A DNA stretch of 50,074 bases from Bacilli bacterium (GTDB lineage Bacteria > Bacillota_I > Bacilli_A > RF39 > UBA660): positions 79,132 through 129,205 of the forward strand of contig JAQUVS010000001.1 in NCBI GenBank assembly GCA_028693275.1. Direction: 5' to 3'. The position numbers were made by a program, and so were the translations under genes. Shown one piece after another: positions 9,845 to 20,133 of this stretch. The notes beneath the pieces were generated by a model. It was not told where the DNA came from. It saw only the letters and a list, made by a program, of their open reading frames with translations, and searched no databases. The stretch's first letter is position 1; each line of letters opens with the position of its first letter.

Positions 9845-11389
9845 ATGGAAAAGTATTATATAAGTACTGCAATTGCATATACATCAGGGAAACCACATAT
9901 TGGTAATGTTTATGAAATCATATTAGCAGATGCAATTGCTAGATTTAAAAGATTTAAAGGGTATGATGTTTATTTTCAAACAGGTACTGATGAACACGGT
10001 GAAAAGATTGAATTAAAAGCAAAAGAAGCAAATCTTACACCGCAACAATTTGTTGATAATATAGCAGATGAAATAAGAACTATTTGGGATAAAATGAATA
10101 CTAGCTATGATAGATTTGTTAGAACAACAGATAAAAACCATGAACAACAAGTTCAAAAGATATTTAAAAAATTGTATGATAATGGAGACATATATCTTTC
10201 TAAATATAAGGGATTATATTGTACTCCATGCGAATCATTCTTTACTGAAAATCAATTAGTCGATGGAAAATGCCCGGACTGTGGTAGAGAAGTAAAGGAA
10301 GCGGAAGAAGAAGCATATTTTTTTAAGTTATCTAAATATCAAGATAGATTAGTTGAATATATTCAAAATAATCCTGATTTTATTCAACCTGAATCAAGAA
10401 AAAATGAAATGATAAACAATTTTCTAAAGCCAGGATTACAAGATTTATGTGTTTCTCGTACTTCATTTACTTGGGGGATTCCTGTTGATTTTGATAGTAA
10501 ACACGTTGTTTATGTATGGATAGATGCTTTAACAAATTATATAACAAATATTGGTTATGATGTTGATAATTCAAGCGAAGAATTTTATAAATATTGGCCA
10601 GCTGATCTACATCTAGTTGGTAAAGACATTGTTCGCTTTCATACAATTTATTGGCCTATTATTTTGATGGCTCTTGATATACCGTTACCTAAAAAAGTTT
10701 TTGGACATCCATGGCTTTTATTTGGGGATGATAAAATGAGTAAATCTAAAGGGAATATTATTTATGCAGATGATTTAGCAGACGAATTTGGTGTTGATGC
10801 TGTTAGATATTACACTTTACATGAAATGCCTTTTGCGAATGATGGAGCGATAACTTATGAATTGTTGATAGAAAGAATAAATAGTGATTTAGCAAATGTA
10901 TTAGGAAATTTAGTTAATAGAACTATTTCAATGGCAAATAAGTATTTTGATGGAAATGTTTCCAATAAATTTATTGTTGATGAATTTGATGATGAATTAA
11001 AAAGTTTAGTAAATGAATTGGAAACTGAAGTAACTATTAAAATGGATAAGTTGGAGGTTTCATCTGCAATAGATAAAATATTTGATGTTTTAAGAAGAAG
11101 TAATAAATATATTGATGAAACGTTACCTTGGGTTCTTGCTAAAGAAGAAGATAAGAAGGATAGATTAGAAACAGTTATATATAATTTGTTAGAAGCAATT
11201 AGGGTAGCTGCAGTTTTACTTGAATCTTTCTTGCCTGAAACTTCATCAAAAATATTAGCTCAATTAGGAATAAGCAATAAATCTGCTATATATGAAGAAA
11301 ATTCTAAATATTTAGTTAATGAACCAGTTCCATTATTTTTAAGAATTGATAAGGAAAAGAAATTAGAAGAATTGAAGGAATTAATTTAA
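9845..11389 (+). CDS. metG: Methionyl-tRNA synthetase
   Basis: YISTAIAYTSGKPHIGNVYE, TGTDEHGEKIE, KMSKSKGN. Confidence 0.98.
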   Translation: MEKYYISTAIAYTSGKPHIGNVYEIILADAIARFKRFKGYDVYFQTGTDEHGEKIELKAKEANLTPQQFVDNIADEIRTIWDKMNTSYDRFVRTTDKNHEQQVQKIFKKLYDNGDIYLSKYKGLYCTPCESFFTENQLVDGKCPDCGREVKEAEEEAYFFKLSKYQDRLVEYIQNNPDFIQPESRKNEMINNFLKPGLQDLCVSRTSFTWGIPVDFDSKHVVYVWIDALTNYITNIGYDVDNSSEEFYKYWPADLHLVGKDIVRFHTIYWPIILMALDIPLPKKVFGHPWLLFGDDKMSKSKGNIIYADDLADEFGVDAVRYYTLHEMPFANDGAITYELLIERINSDLANVLGNLVNRTISMANKYFDGNVSNKFIVDEFDDELKSLVNELETEVTIKMDKLEVSSAIDKIFDVLRRSNKYIDETLPWVLAKEEDKKDRLETVIYNLLEAIRVAAVLLESFLPETSSKILAQLGISNKSAIYEENSKYLVNEPVPLFLRIDKEKKLEELKELI

Positions 11390-11410
11390 TTTTTCTTATG
11401 GGAGGTAATT

Positions 11411-12175
11411 ATGTTTAGCGATACTCATTTGCATTTAACAAATAAGTCTGGGATCATTCCAGATGAATTTATATCAAATGCTAGTAATAGTAATGTTGAA
11501 TTTTTTTTGGCAAGCGCCTGTGAGCCTGATTATTTTGAGGAAACAATTTCCTTTTTAGATAAATATAGAAATTTTTATGTTTGTTTAGGTTTTCATCCAG
11601 AGAACTTTGATAAAGAAGGATTAAGCGAAGCAATGTTAGCTAGTTTAGAAGAAAAATTATTGTTTTCTTCTAAAGTTATTGCTCTAGGAGAAATAGGCTT
11701 AGATTATCATTGGAATGATTCTAATAAAGAAGTTCAAATTGAGGCATTTAGGAAGCAACTGGAATTAGCTGTAAAATTAAATAAGCCAGTAATTATACAT
11801 ACAAGAGATGCAATAAATCAAACATATGAAATATTAAAACAATTTAATTTAAAGGGTATAATACATAGTTTTTCTGGAAGTTATGAAATGGCAATGAAAT
11901 TTATTGAATTAGGATATTTGATTGGTATTAACGGAACAATAACATTTAAAAATAGTAAGTTATATGAAGTAGTAATGAGATTGCCTCTAGATAAAATAGT
12001 TTTAGAAACAGATAGTCCTTATTTATCTCCTGAACCATTTAGGGGTAAAACAAATGAATCTAAAAATATTCCTATTATAGCTAAAAAAGTCGGAGATTTA
12101 TTTGGTATTTCTTCTGAAGAAATAGGTAATATAACAACAAATAATTTTCTTAACTTATTTGACTTAAATAAATAA
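11411..12175 (+). CDS. tatD: TatD family DNase
   Basis: FSDTHLHL, GEIGLDYHW, IHTRDA, ETDSPYLSPEPFRGK. Confidence 0.95.
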   Translation: MFSDTHLHLTNKSGIIPDEFISNASNSNVEFFLASACEPDYFEETISFLDKYRNFYVCLGFHPENFDKEGLSEAMLASLEEKLLFSSKVIALGEIGLDYHWNDSNKEVQIEAFRKQLELAVKLNKPVIIHTRDAINQTYEILKQFNLKGIIHSFSGSYEMAMKFIELGYLIGINGTITFKNSKLYEVVMRLPLDKIVLETDSPYLSPEPFRGKTNESKNIPIIAKKVGDLFGISSEEIGNITTNNFLNLFDLNK

Positions 12176-12215
12176 GTGTGTTATATTTTATTTATTAATG
12201 ATAGAGGTGATAACA

Positions 12216-12806
12216 GTGAGACAGATATACTCAGTACTAGGTAAGAGACTATTACTTGTTTGTTTTGTTTTCATTTTGTTTATAATTGTTGCTACAGGGA
12301 ATGGAACTAAAAAGATTATTACATATAATAGTAATAAGGTAAAATCAGTAGAAGCAATGCATATAGTTAATAAATATAATAATTTATCTAATAATTTAGT
12401 TTCTAAGGTTGTTTCAAATATGAAAGAAGTTTCTATCTTTGGTGCATCTACTCCTATTAAATTTTATGGACAGATGACAGGATATGGTCCTGATTGTGTT
12501 GGATGCAGTGGTATCCTTGCTTGTCCTCCAAGACAAGATGTTAGAGGTGGAAATATATATTTTGATGATTCTACATATGGTAGAGTTCGTATTTTAGCTG
12601 CAGATTCAGCAATTCCTTGCGGAAGCATTATTAAGATAAGTGGAGTGACTTTTTCACAACAACCAATATTGGGAATTGTGTTGGATAGAGGATCTGCTAT
12701 TAAGGGAAATATAATTGATTTTCTTGTAGAAAGTACAGCATATGCAGGGGCAAACATAGGTAGGCAAACTAATGTTAGTTTTGATGTAATAAGATGGGGA
12801 TGGTAA
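12216..12806 (+). CDS. Membrane-anchored 3D-domain (double-psi beta-barrel) protein, YabE-like but shortened
   Basis: N-terminal TM; MTGYGPDCVGCSGILAC, GRVRILAADSAIPCG, VLDRGSAIKGNIIDF; GTG start at 12216 after AGAGGTGAT SD. Confidence 0.85.
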   Translation: MRQIYSVLGKRLLLVCFVFILFIIVATGNGTKKIITYNSNKVKSVEAMHIVNKYNNLSNNLVSKVVSNMKEVSIFGASTPIKFYGQMTGYGPDCVGCSGILACPPRQDVRGGNIYFDDSTYGRVRILAADSAIPCGSIIKISGVTFSQQPILGIVLDRGSAIKGNIIDFLVESTAYAGANIGRQTNVSFDVIRWGW

Positions 12807-12820
12807 TTCCCATTTTTATT
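12792..12820 (+). terminator. Intrinsic terminator overlapping end of 3D-domain gene
   Basis: ATGGG...CCCAT followed by T-rich tract. Confidence 0.6.
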
Positions 12821-12870
12821 TTACTTAAATTAATACTTATGATATTATTTATATAGAATAGGTGATTAAT

Positions 12871-13464
12871 GTGAATAAAATTAATAAATTTATCCAGCCA
12901 TTTTATGGTATTTTAAAGATATTTAGTAAATTTATTTTTGCTAGTTTTCTTTTAGTGTTTATTTTTTTTATTTTAATAATATCAATTTATTTACTTGATA
13001 ACAAATTAAATGTACGTACTGGAAAATATAATTATCCAATATATAGTGCTTATATAATTATAAGTGAAAGTATGGTGCCTAAAATAAAAATTAATGATGC
13101 AGTGATTAATTTTAGAATAGAAAATAACAAGATAAAAATAGGTGATGTAATTACTTTTGTATCTAATTCTCCAGTTTCAAATGGAATTACTGTTACTCAT
13201 AGAGTTATTGATATCGTCAAGAGTTCTGAAGATGGTGATATTGCATTTAGAACTAAAGGAGATAATAATTTTTCTCCTGATTCATCATTTGTGATGGAAG
13301 ATGATGTTATTGGTAAAGTTATGTTTATTTTTCCCAAAATAGGTTATCTACAAAATTTCCTTTCTAAGAATATAATTTTTGTTTTTTTTACTATTTTTAT
13401 TTGTGTTTTTATAATTATTTTAGATTTTTTTAAATATGTCACTAAGAAATATATTGAAAGATAG
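12871..13464 (+). CDS. SipW-like (ER-type) signal peptidase I
   Basis: IISESMVPKIKINDAVI, ...GDVITFVSNS...VTHRVIDI (Ser/His type rather than Ser/Lys), RTKGDNN; N- and C-terminal TMs; start GTG 12862 or 12871. Confidence 0.85.
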   Translation: MNKINKFIQPFYGILKIFSKFIFASFLLVFIFFILIISIYLLDNKLNVRTGKYNYPIYSAYIIISESMVPKIKINDAVINFRIENNKIKIGDVITFVSNSPVSNGITVTHRVIDIVKSSEDGDIAFRTKGDNNFSPDSSFVMEDDVIGKVMFIFPKIGYLQNFLSKNIIFVFFTIFICVFIIILDFFKYVTKKYIER

Positions 13465-13505
13465 TATATTTCTTTTTTTTATGGTATATTTAAGTTGGTG
13501 ATTTT

Positions 13506-14312
13506 ATGAAACTTGATAATTTTAAGTTTAAAAAAGTTTATGGACAAAACTTTTTAAAAGATGATAATATTGTAAGAAAAATAGTTGATGTAGCAGATAT
13601 TGATGATCAATCTCTAGTTATAGAAGTTGGCCCAGGCTCTGGAATGTTAACAAAACAACTTTGTCCTAGAGCTAAACAAGTTCTTTCTTATGAAATTGAT
13701 TCATCTTTAGAAGATATTTTAATAAAAAATTTAAAGAATTATGAAAATTTAGAAATTATTTTTGATGATTTTATGAAAAGAGATTTAAAAAGTGATATTT
13801 CTAAATATAGCTATAATAAATTATATGTTGTTGCAAATTTACCATATTATATTACTACTCCAATAATAAATAAAATTATTGATAGCGATTTAGATTTAAA
13901 TAAGATGGTTTTAATGGTACAAAAAGAAGTTGGAGATAGATTTGCTGCTAATACTAATTCGAGTGAATATGGTTCAATAACAGTGTATTTAAATTATTAT
14001 TTTAATGTTAAAAAAGAATTTTTAGTTGATAGAGCAAATTTTATTCCTATGCCAAATGTGGATAGCATTATTATTTCTTTAACAAAGAAAGATAAGAGAC
14101 AAATTTGTGATAATGAAGAAATTTTCTTTACTCTAGTTAGAGATAGTTTTAAATTCAAAAGAAAAAATATAAGAAACAATTTAAAATCATATGATTTAAA
14201 TTTAGTTGAAAAAGTATTGAAAAAATTTGATTTAGATTTAACTTCTAGAGCAGAACAGATACCTTTAGAAGTTTTTATAGAACTTAGTAATGAAATAAGT
14301 AAAAATAAATAG
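13506..14312 (+). CDS. rsmA: 16S rRNA (adenine(1518)/(1519)-N6)-dimethyltransferase
   Basis: YGQNFLKDDNIVRKI, VIEVGPGSGMLT, VANLPYYITTPII. Confidence 0.97.
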   Translation: MKLDNFKFKKVYGQNFLKDDNIVRKIVDVADIDDQSLVIEVGPGSGMLTKQLCPRAKQVLSYEIDSSLEDILIKNLKNYENLEIIFDDFMKRDLKSDISKYSYNKLYVVANLPYYITTPIINKIIDSDLDLNKMVLMVQKEVGDRFAANTNSSEYGSITVYLNYYFNVKKEFLVDRANFIPMPNVDSIIISLTKKDKRQICDNEEIFFTLVRDSFKFKRKNIRNNLKSYDLNLVEKVLKKFDLDLTSRAEQIPLEVFIELSNEISKNK

Positions 14313-14322
14313 GAGTGATAAT

Positions 14323-14889
14323 ATGGATCTTTCTAGTAAAAAAGTTTTTATAAATTATAAATATTTTTTAGTCTTACCTATAATTCTTTTAGTTTATTTT
14401 GTTTTTGGTTTTTATAATTATAATAATGAACAAAGTAAGATAGATTATAATGTTGAAAATAACAAATATTTACAAAGTAGTTTTTCTTTTGATAAAGAAG
14501 AAGGATATATGGATTTGGTAGATATAATAGATACAAAACCTATTTCTGATTTGGAAGCTGCTGATCTTGATGGTTATAAATTTAGTGTTAAAAACATATA
14601 TGAAGAAGCAATTGATTATGTGATCAAAATTGTCCCAAATGAAGAGATGATAAAATTTGATAACTGTGCTGATAATTTAATAGATAGTTCTTATTTGAGA
14701 TATAAATTAGATAATCAAAATAATAGATTTTTTCTAGAAAATGAACAAGAAATTTTATATAAAGGTCATCTTGAAAAAGGTAGTTCAAATATTCATATTT
14801 TAAAAATATGGGTTACAAACTTGATAGATGGTGCCACTATAAATAGGCATTTTCACGGGAAAATTCAAATATCTAGAATAAATGATTAA
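14323..14889 (+). CDS. Hypothetical membrane-anchored/secreted protein
   Basis: N-terminal TM (YFLVLPIILLVYFVFGFY); extracellular-type domain ending IHILKIWVTNLIDGATINRHFHGKIQI; AGGAGTGATA SD. Confidence 0.7.
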   Translation: MDLSSKKVFINYKYFLVLPIILLVYFVFGFYNYNNEQSKIDYNVENNKYLQSSFSFDKEEGYMDLVDIIDTKPISDLEAADLDGYKFSVKNIYEEAIDYVIKIVPNEEMIKFDNCADNLIDSSYLRYKLDNQNNRFFLENEQEILYKGHLEKGSSNIHILKIWVTNLIDGATINRHFHGKIQISRIND

Positions 14890-14982
14890 AAAAACGTTCA
14901 AATATTGATATTTTCTTGATTTTTTATATTTTGTATTATAATATATAAATATAAAGTTAATACTTTAGAAGGAGGATTTCGC

Positions 14983-15270
14983 ATGAAAATAACATCTGTT
15001 AATGTTCGTAAAATCGAAAAAGAAGGTTCAAGAATGAAAGGAATCGCATCTGTTCTTTTGGATGATAGTTTTGCAATTCATGATATTAGAATTATTGAAG
15101 GGGATAGTGGATTATTTATCGCTATGCCAAGCAAAAAAACTATAGCTGGAAGTTATAGAGATATTGCACATCCTGTTAATCAAGAAGTTAGAGCAATGTT
15201 TGAAACAGAAATCTTAGAAGCTTATGAAAAAGCTGAAGATTTTTCTGCAAGTACTTCAGAAGAAGAATAA
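14983..15270 (+). CDS. spoVG: Septation/regulatory protein SpoVG
   Basis: MKITSVNVRKIEKEGSRMKGIASVLLDDSFAIHDIRIIEG...GLFIAMPSKK. Confidence 0.97.
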   Translation: MKITSVNVRKIEKEGSRMKGIASVLLDDSFAIHDIRIIEGDSGLFIAMPSKKTIAGSYRDIAHPVNQEVRAMFETEILEAYEKAEDFSASTSEEE

Positions 15271-15291
15271 AAGACTTAGGTCTTTTTTTTT
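15269..15291 (+). terminator. Intrinsic terminator after spoVG
   Basis: AAAAGAC-TTAG-GTCTTTTTTTTT. Confidence 0.8.
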
Positions 15292-15377
15292 ACATTTAAT
15301 ATGTAAAGTAAGCTTATTATTTGTTGATAAATTTATAATAGTTGCTATAATATAAACTATAAGGGTAGGTGGATTTT

Positions 15378-15671
15378 ATGGTGAAAGTTACAAATAAAAA
15401 TAGAGCTAGATTTTTTTTCTTTGGAATAACATCTTTTGCTATTTTATCCGCAATTATAGTCTTTATTGGAAGTTATTGGATTCAAATATTAGATAAATAT
15501 AAAGAAAAGAAAAACTTGGATGAAAAAATCATAACTTTAAAGGAAAAAGAAGAACAATTAAAATTAGATGTTGAAAAGCTAGAAGACCCTGAATATATTG
15601 CTCGTTATGCTAGAGAAAAGTATATGTATTCTAAAAACGGTGAATATATAATTATAATGCCAGAAGATTAA
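15378..15671 (+). CDS. divIC: Septum formation initiator DivIC/FtsB-like
   Basis: TM followed by coiled coil and DPEYIARYAREKYMYSKNGEYII; ATG at 15378. Confidence 0.88.
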   Translation: MVKVTNKNRARFFFFGITSFAILSAIIVFIGSYWIQILDKYKEKKNLDEKIITLKEKEEQLKLDVEKLEDPEYIARYAREKYMYSKNGEYIIIMPED

Positions 15672-15686
15672 TTCTTCTTTTTTTAT
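15662..15686 (+). terminator. Intrinsic terminator after divIC
   Basis: AGAAGA-TTAAT-TCTTCTTTTTTT. Confidence 0.7.
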
Positions 15687-15741
15687 AGTTAAATTTCAGT
15701 ATTTGTTATATAATATATTAGATGTAAAAGGTGGTGTCGTT

Positions 15742-17067
15742 ATGGATAAAGTTAATAGATTTTTAATTGAAGAATTAAAATTAAATAAAGATGATGTTAT
15801 TGTAGTTGGTTGTTCAGGTGGTCCAGATTCCATGTTGTTGATGTTTACTTTAATTCAATTAAGAAAAGAAATTGGTTTCAAAATTGTTTGTGCTCATGTT
15901 AACCATAATCTTAGAAAAGAAAGTAAAAAAGAGTGTATTTTTCTAAATAATTGGTGTAATCTAAATAATGTGACATTTGAAACTATGACAATTGAGAATT
16001 ATGGTGATGATAATTTTCATAATGAAGCAAGAAATATAAGATATCATTATTTTGAGTCTATAATAGAAAAGTATAATGGTAATTATTTAATGACTGCTCA
16101 TCATGGTGATGATCTAATTGAAACAATAATGATGAGAATTGTTAGGGGTTCAACTTTAGGTGGATATGCAGGCTTTTCTCAAGTTTTAAATATGGGAGAT
16201 TATAGTATAGTTAGACCACTTATCTACTTAACTAAAGATCAAATAAGTAAATATAATAAAATTAATAAAATACCTTTTGTTATTGATAAATCAAATTTTA
16301 AAGATAAATATACTAGAAATCGTTATAGAAAATATATCTTACCTTTTTTGAAAAAAGAGGATGTTAATGTTCATGAAAAATTTTTAAGATTTAGCAAGAC
16401 ATTAGAAAGTTATAGTAAATATATTGACAAAGTAGTTGAAGAGCTATGTTTCGAAATATATAATAATAATTCATTAGATTTAAATCTTTTATTGAATGAA
16501 GAATATATTATTCAAGAAAAGATAATTTATAAGATATTAGAAAATTATTATGAGGATGATTTAATTTTAATAAATAATAGACATGTTGAGTTGATTTTTG
16601 ATTTAATTAAATCAAATAAAAAAAATACTTATATATATTTGCCTAATAATATAAAAGTAAATAAAAATTATGATAGATTAAGTTTTACTTTTGAAAGTGA
16701 TGACGTAAATGATTATGAAATTGAATTGATTAATTTTGTTAGTTTACCTAATAAGAAAAATTTAGAAATAGTTGAATCTTGGGATACAAACGGTAACGAA
16801 ATTTGTAGAATTAATACAAATGAAGTTTGTTTTCCTTTAAGAGTAAGAACTAGAAGGCATGGGGATAAAATGTCATTAAAAGGGACTAATGGTCATAAGA
16901 AAGTTAAAGATATATTTATCGATAAAAAAATTGATATAAAAGAAAGAGATATGTGGCCAATAGTGGTTGACTCTAAAGATAATATAGTTTGGATTCCTGG
17001 GCTTAAAAAGAGTAAATTTTGTAAACAAAAAACTGAAAAATGTGATATAATAATAAGATATTATTAG
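15742..17067 (+). CDS. tilS: tRNA(Ile)-lysidine synthetase
   Basis: VVGCSGGPDSMLLMF P-loop, AHVNHNLR, TAHHGDDLIET. Confidence 0.96.
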   Translation: MDKVNRFLIEELKLNKDDVIVVGCSGGPDSMLLMFTLIQLRKEIGFKIVCAHVNHNLRKESKKECIFLNNWCNLNNVTFETMTIENYGDDNFHNEARNIRYHYFESIIEKYNGNYLMTAHHGDDLIETIMMRIVRGSTLGGYAGFSQVLNMGDYSIVRPLIYLTKDQISKYNKINKIPFVIDKSNFKDKYTRNRYRKYILPFLKKEDVNVHEKFLRFSKTLESYSKYIDKVVEELCFEIYNNNSLDLNLLLNEEYIIQEKIIYKILENYYEDDLILINNRHVELIFDLIKSNKKNTYIYLPNNIKVNKNYDRLSFTFESDDVNDYEIELINFVSLPNKKNLEIVESWDTNGNEICRINTNEVCFPLRVRTRRHGDKMSLKGTNGHKKVKDIFIDKKIDIKERDMWPIVVDSKDNIVWIPGLKKSKFCKQKTEKCDIIIRYY

Positions 17068-17081
17068 CAAGGAGGGAAAAT

Positions 17082-19043
17082 ATGAATAAAAAGACAGTAA
17101 AAAGAGGATTATTACCATATTTATTTTTAATAATAATGATATTTAGTGTTTATTATTTTGTAGGAGTTATGAATCAAAAAGTTAATAACTTTACTTATGA
17201 TAAATTATTAAATGAACTAAAAAGTGGGAAAGTTACAGAAATGGTTATAGTGCCAAAAAGTAGAGCATCTGTTTATGAAATTTCTGGAAAGATTGAAGGA
17301 TATGAAAAAAACGAAACATACTTTGTTAGAGCTCCACTTAGTGATCAAATAGTAAAACAAATTATGGACTATAAAATGGAAAATAATTTTGAAATAACAA
17401 CTAAGGCTGATCCAGAATCAAGTTCATTATTACTTGTATTAGTAAATGTTTTACCAATTTTAATATTGGTTGGTGGAAGTTTTTACTTTTTAAGTAGACA
17501 AATGGGTGGTTCTAATAAATCAATGGATTTTGGTAGAAGTAAAGCGAAATTAAGTACTGATAGCAATAAAGTTACATTTAAAGATGTTGCAGGTTTAGAT
17601 GAAGAAAAACAAGAAGTAAGTGAACTAATTGATTTTTTAAAGAATCCAAAAAAATTTCAACGTCTTGGTGCTAGAATACCAAAAGGTGTTCTGTTAGTTG
17701 GTCCTCCTGGGACAGGGAAGACATTATTAGCTAAAGCAGTAGCTGGAGAAGCTAATGTTCCTTTCTACTATATTAGTGGTTCTGATTTTGTAGAGTTGTT
17801 TGTTGGTGTAGGTGCTAGTAGAGTTAGAGATATGTTTAAACAAGCAAAACATACTGCTCCATGTTTAATCTTTATAGATGAAATAGATGCAGTTGGTAGA
17901 CAAAGAGGTACAGGTCTTGGTGGAGGTCATGACGAAAGAGAACAAACATTAAACCAATTACTTACTGAAATGGATGGGTTTGGTGCAAATGAAGGAATTA
18001 TAATAATAGCTGCTACTAATAGAGCAGATGTATTAGATCCAGCTCTTTTAAGACCAGGTAGGTTTGATAGACAAGTAGTCGTTAATTTACCAGATATAAA
18101 AGGAAGAGAAGAAATTCTAAAAGTGCATTCAAGAAATAAGGTTTTAGGAGATGGAATTACTCTTCAAAATCTTGCAAAGAGAACTCCAGGATTTAGTGGA
18201 GCAGATTTAGAAAATCTATTAAATGAAGCAGCATTACTTGCTGTTAGAAGAAATAAAGATTTTATAACAATGAGTGAAATAGATGAAGCAACAGACCGTG
18301 TATTAATGGGACCAGCTAAGAAAAGTAAAAAATATACTGAAGAAGAAAGAAAATTAGTTTCATATCATGAAGCAGGACATGTTGTTTTAGGATTAAAACT
18401 TAATAATGCTCATGATGTTCAAAAAGTTACTATTATACCTAGAAGTTATGCTGGTGGTTATGCGATGATGATTCCAAAAGAAGAAAAATATACTTCAACT
18501 AAAACTGATTTATTAGAAGAAATAATTGGACTATTAGGAGGAAGAGTTTCTGAGGAATTGACTTTCAAAGAAATAACAACTGGTGCACATAACGATTTTG
18601 AAAAAGCCACAAAAATAGCAAGAGCTATGGTAACAGAATATGGTATGAGTGAATTAGGTCCTGTTCAGTTAGAACAACAAGAAGGTGGAGTTTTCTTAGG
18701 TAGAGATTATAACAAGAGTAGAAATTTCTCTAATGAAATTGCTCATGAAATAGATTTACAAGTTAGAAAAATAATAAATGAATGTTATAAAAAAGCAATG
18801 GATGTTTTAAAGGAAAATAAAGATCTATTAAAATTAATAGCAGATAATTTATTAGAATACGAAACTTTAACAAAAGAACAAATCGATTATTTAGTGGAAA
18901 ATGGTAAAATGCCAGTTATTGAATCATTAAGTGATTTCACTATTAATGAATTAAAACAAAAAGCAAAAGATAAAGGAATTAAAAATTATTCTAAATTATC
19001 TAAAGAAGAACTAATAATTGAACTAGAGAAGGAGTCTGAATAA
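17082..19043 (+). CDS. ftsH: ATP-dependent zinc metalloprotease FtsH with C-terminal Rho_N/SAP-like extension
   Basis: [16 protein letters not shown] region, HEAGH; C-terminus [29 protein letters not shown]. Confidence 0.97.
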   Translation: MNKKTVKRGLLPYLFLIIMIFSVYYFVGVMNQKVNNFTYDKLLNELKSGKVTEMVIVPKSRASVYEISGKIEGYEKNETYFVRAPLSDQIVKQIMDYKMENNFEITTKADPESSSLLLVLVNVLPILILVGGSFYFLSRQMGGSNKSMDFGRSKAKLSTDSNKVTFKDVAGLDEEKQEVSELIDFLKNPKKFQRLGARIPKGVLLVGPPGTGKTLLAKAVAGEANVPFYYISGSDFVELFVGVGASRVRDMFKQAKHTAPCLIFIDEIDAVGRQRGTGLGGGHDEREQTLNQLLTEMDGFGANEGIIIIAATNRADVLDPALLRPGRFDRQVVVNLPDIKGREEILKVHSRNKVLGDGITLQNLAKRTPGFSGADLENLLNEAALLAVRRNKDFITMSEIDEATDRVLMGPAKKSKKYTEEERKLVSYHEAGHVVLGLKLNNAHDVQKVTIIPRSYAGGYAMMIPKEEKYTSTKTDLLEEIIGLLGGRVSEELTFKEITTGAHNDFEKATKIARAMVTEYGMSELGPVQLEQQEGGVFLGRDYNKSRNFSNEIAHEIDLQVRKIINECYKKAMDVLKENKDLLKLIADNLLEYETLTKEQIDYLVENGKMPVIESLSDFTINELKQKAKDKGIKNYSKLSKEELIIELEKESE

Positions 19044-19058
19044 GACTTTTTCTTTTTT
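19033..19058 (+). terminator. Weak intrinsic terminator after ftsH
   Basis: AGTCT-GAATA-AGACT followed by T-rich tract. Confidence 0.5.
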
Positions 19059-19143
19059 ATATAATTATTTTATGGTATAATCTATTTGTTGATTTTTTAC
19101 TATACTATATATAGTTTGAATTTATAAATATGGAGGTAATAGA

Positions 19144-20133
19144 ATGAGTTTTAAAATTGGTAATATTGTTATAAATAATAAAGTAGTATTAGCTCCTATG
19201 GCTGGTGTTGGTAATTCTAGTTTTAGAAAAATTATTAAAGAGATGGGATGTGGACTGATATATGCAGAAATGGTCAGTGATAAAGCAATCTTTTTTAATA
19301 ATAAAAAAACTATAGATATGCTTTATATGGAAGAAGTAGAGAGACCTATTGTTCAACAAATATTTGGATCTGATAAAGAATCTTTTGTTAAGGCAGCAAA
19401 GTTTATTTATGAAACTATGAAGCCAGATATAATAGATATCAATATGGGATGTCCTGTTCCAAAGGTGGCTGTTAGGGCTCAAGCAGGTTCTGCTTTACTA
19501 AAGGATATTAATAAAATAGAAGAAATAGTTTCAGCAGTAGTTAATTCTGTTCCTATTCCAGTAACTGTTAAAATTAGGAGTGGTTGGGATAAAGACACTA
19601 TTAATGCTGTACAAGTAGCAAAAGTAATTGAAAAAGCAGGTGCTTCAGCTATTTGTGTTCACCCTAGAACCAGAAGCCAAGGATACACAGGTAAAGCTGA
19701 TTGGAATATTATAAAGAACGTAAAAGAAGCAGTAAAAATTCCTGTTATTGGAAATGGTGATGTTGTTTCTGCTCAATTAGCAAAACAAATGCTTGATGAG
19801 ACAGGATGCGATGCTGTTATGGTAGGTAGAGGTGTTTTGGGAAATCCATGGTTGATAAAGGAAATAATTAATTATATTGAGTATGGGAAAGAGATAGAAA
19901 AACCATCAAATTTGGAAAAAATAGATATGTGTTTAAAACATTTAAAATATTTATCTGAGTTAAAAGATGAAAAAGTTGCTGTTTTAGAAATAAGAAGTCA
20001 TATATCTTGGTACTTAAAAGGTATAAAAAATTCTAATGAAATAAAAAACAAAGTATTTCTATGTTCCAAATTAATTGATATAATAGATGTGTTGAAAGAA
20101 TATAAAGATTTTATACAGAAAGAAGGGTTATGA
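19144..20133 (+). CDS. dusB: tRNA-dihydrouridine synthase (DusB-like)
   Basis: LAPMAGVGNSSFRKI, DINMGCPVPKV, VTVKIRSGW, VHPRTRSQGYTGKADW. Confidence 0.95.
   Translation: MSFKIGNIVINNKVVLAPMAGVGNSSFRKIIKEMGCGLIYAEMVSDKAIFFNNKKTIDMLYMEEVERPIVQQIFGSDKESFVKAAKFIYETMKPDIIDINMGCPVPKVAVRAQAGSALLKDINKIEEIVSAVVNSVPIPVTVKIRSGWDKDTINAVQVAKVIEKAGASAICVHPRTRSQGYTGKADWNIIKNVKEAVKIPVIGNGDVVSAQLAKQMLDETGCDAVMVGRGVLGNPWLIKEIINYIEYGKEIEKPSNLEKIDMCLKHLKYLSELKDEKVAVLEIRSHISWYLKGIKNSNEIKNKVFLCSKLIDIIDVLKEYKDFIQKEGL

Noticed and set aside
12464-12757. Minus-strand ORF of 97 aa opposite the 3D-domain gene
   Set aside because: Fully antisense to a recognised CDS; no independent evidence.
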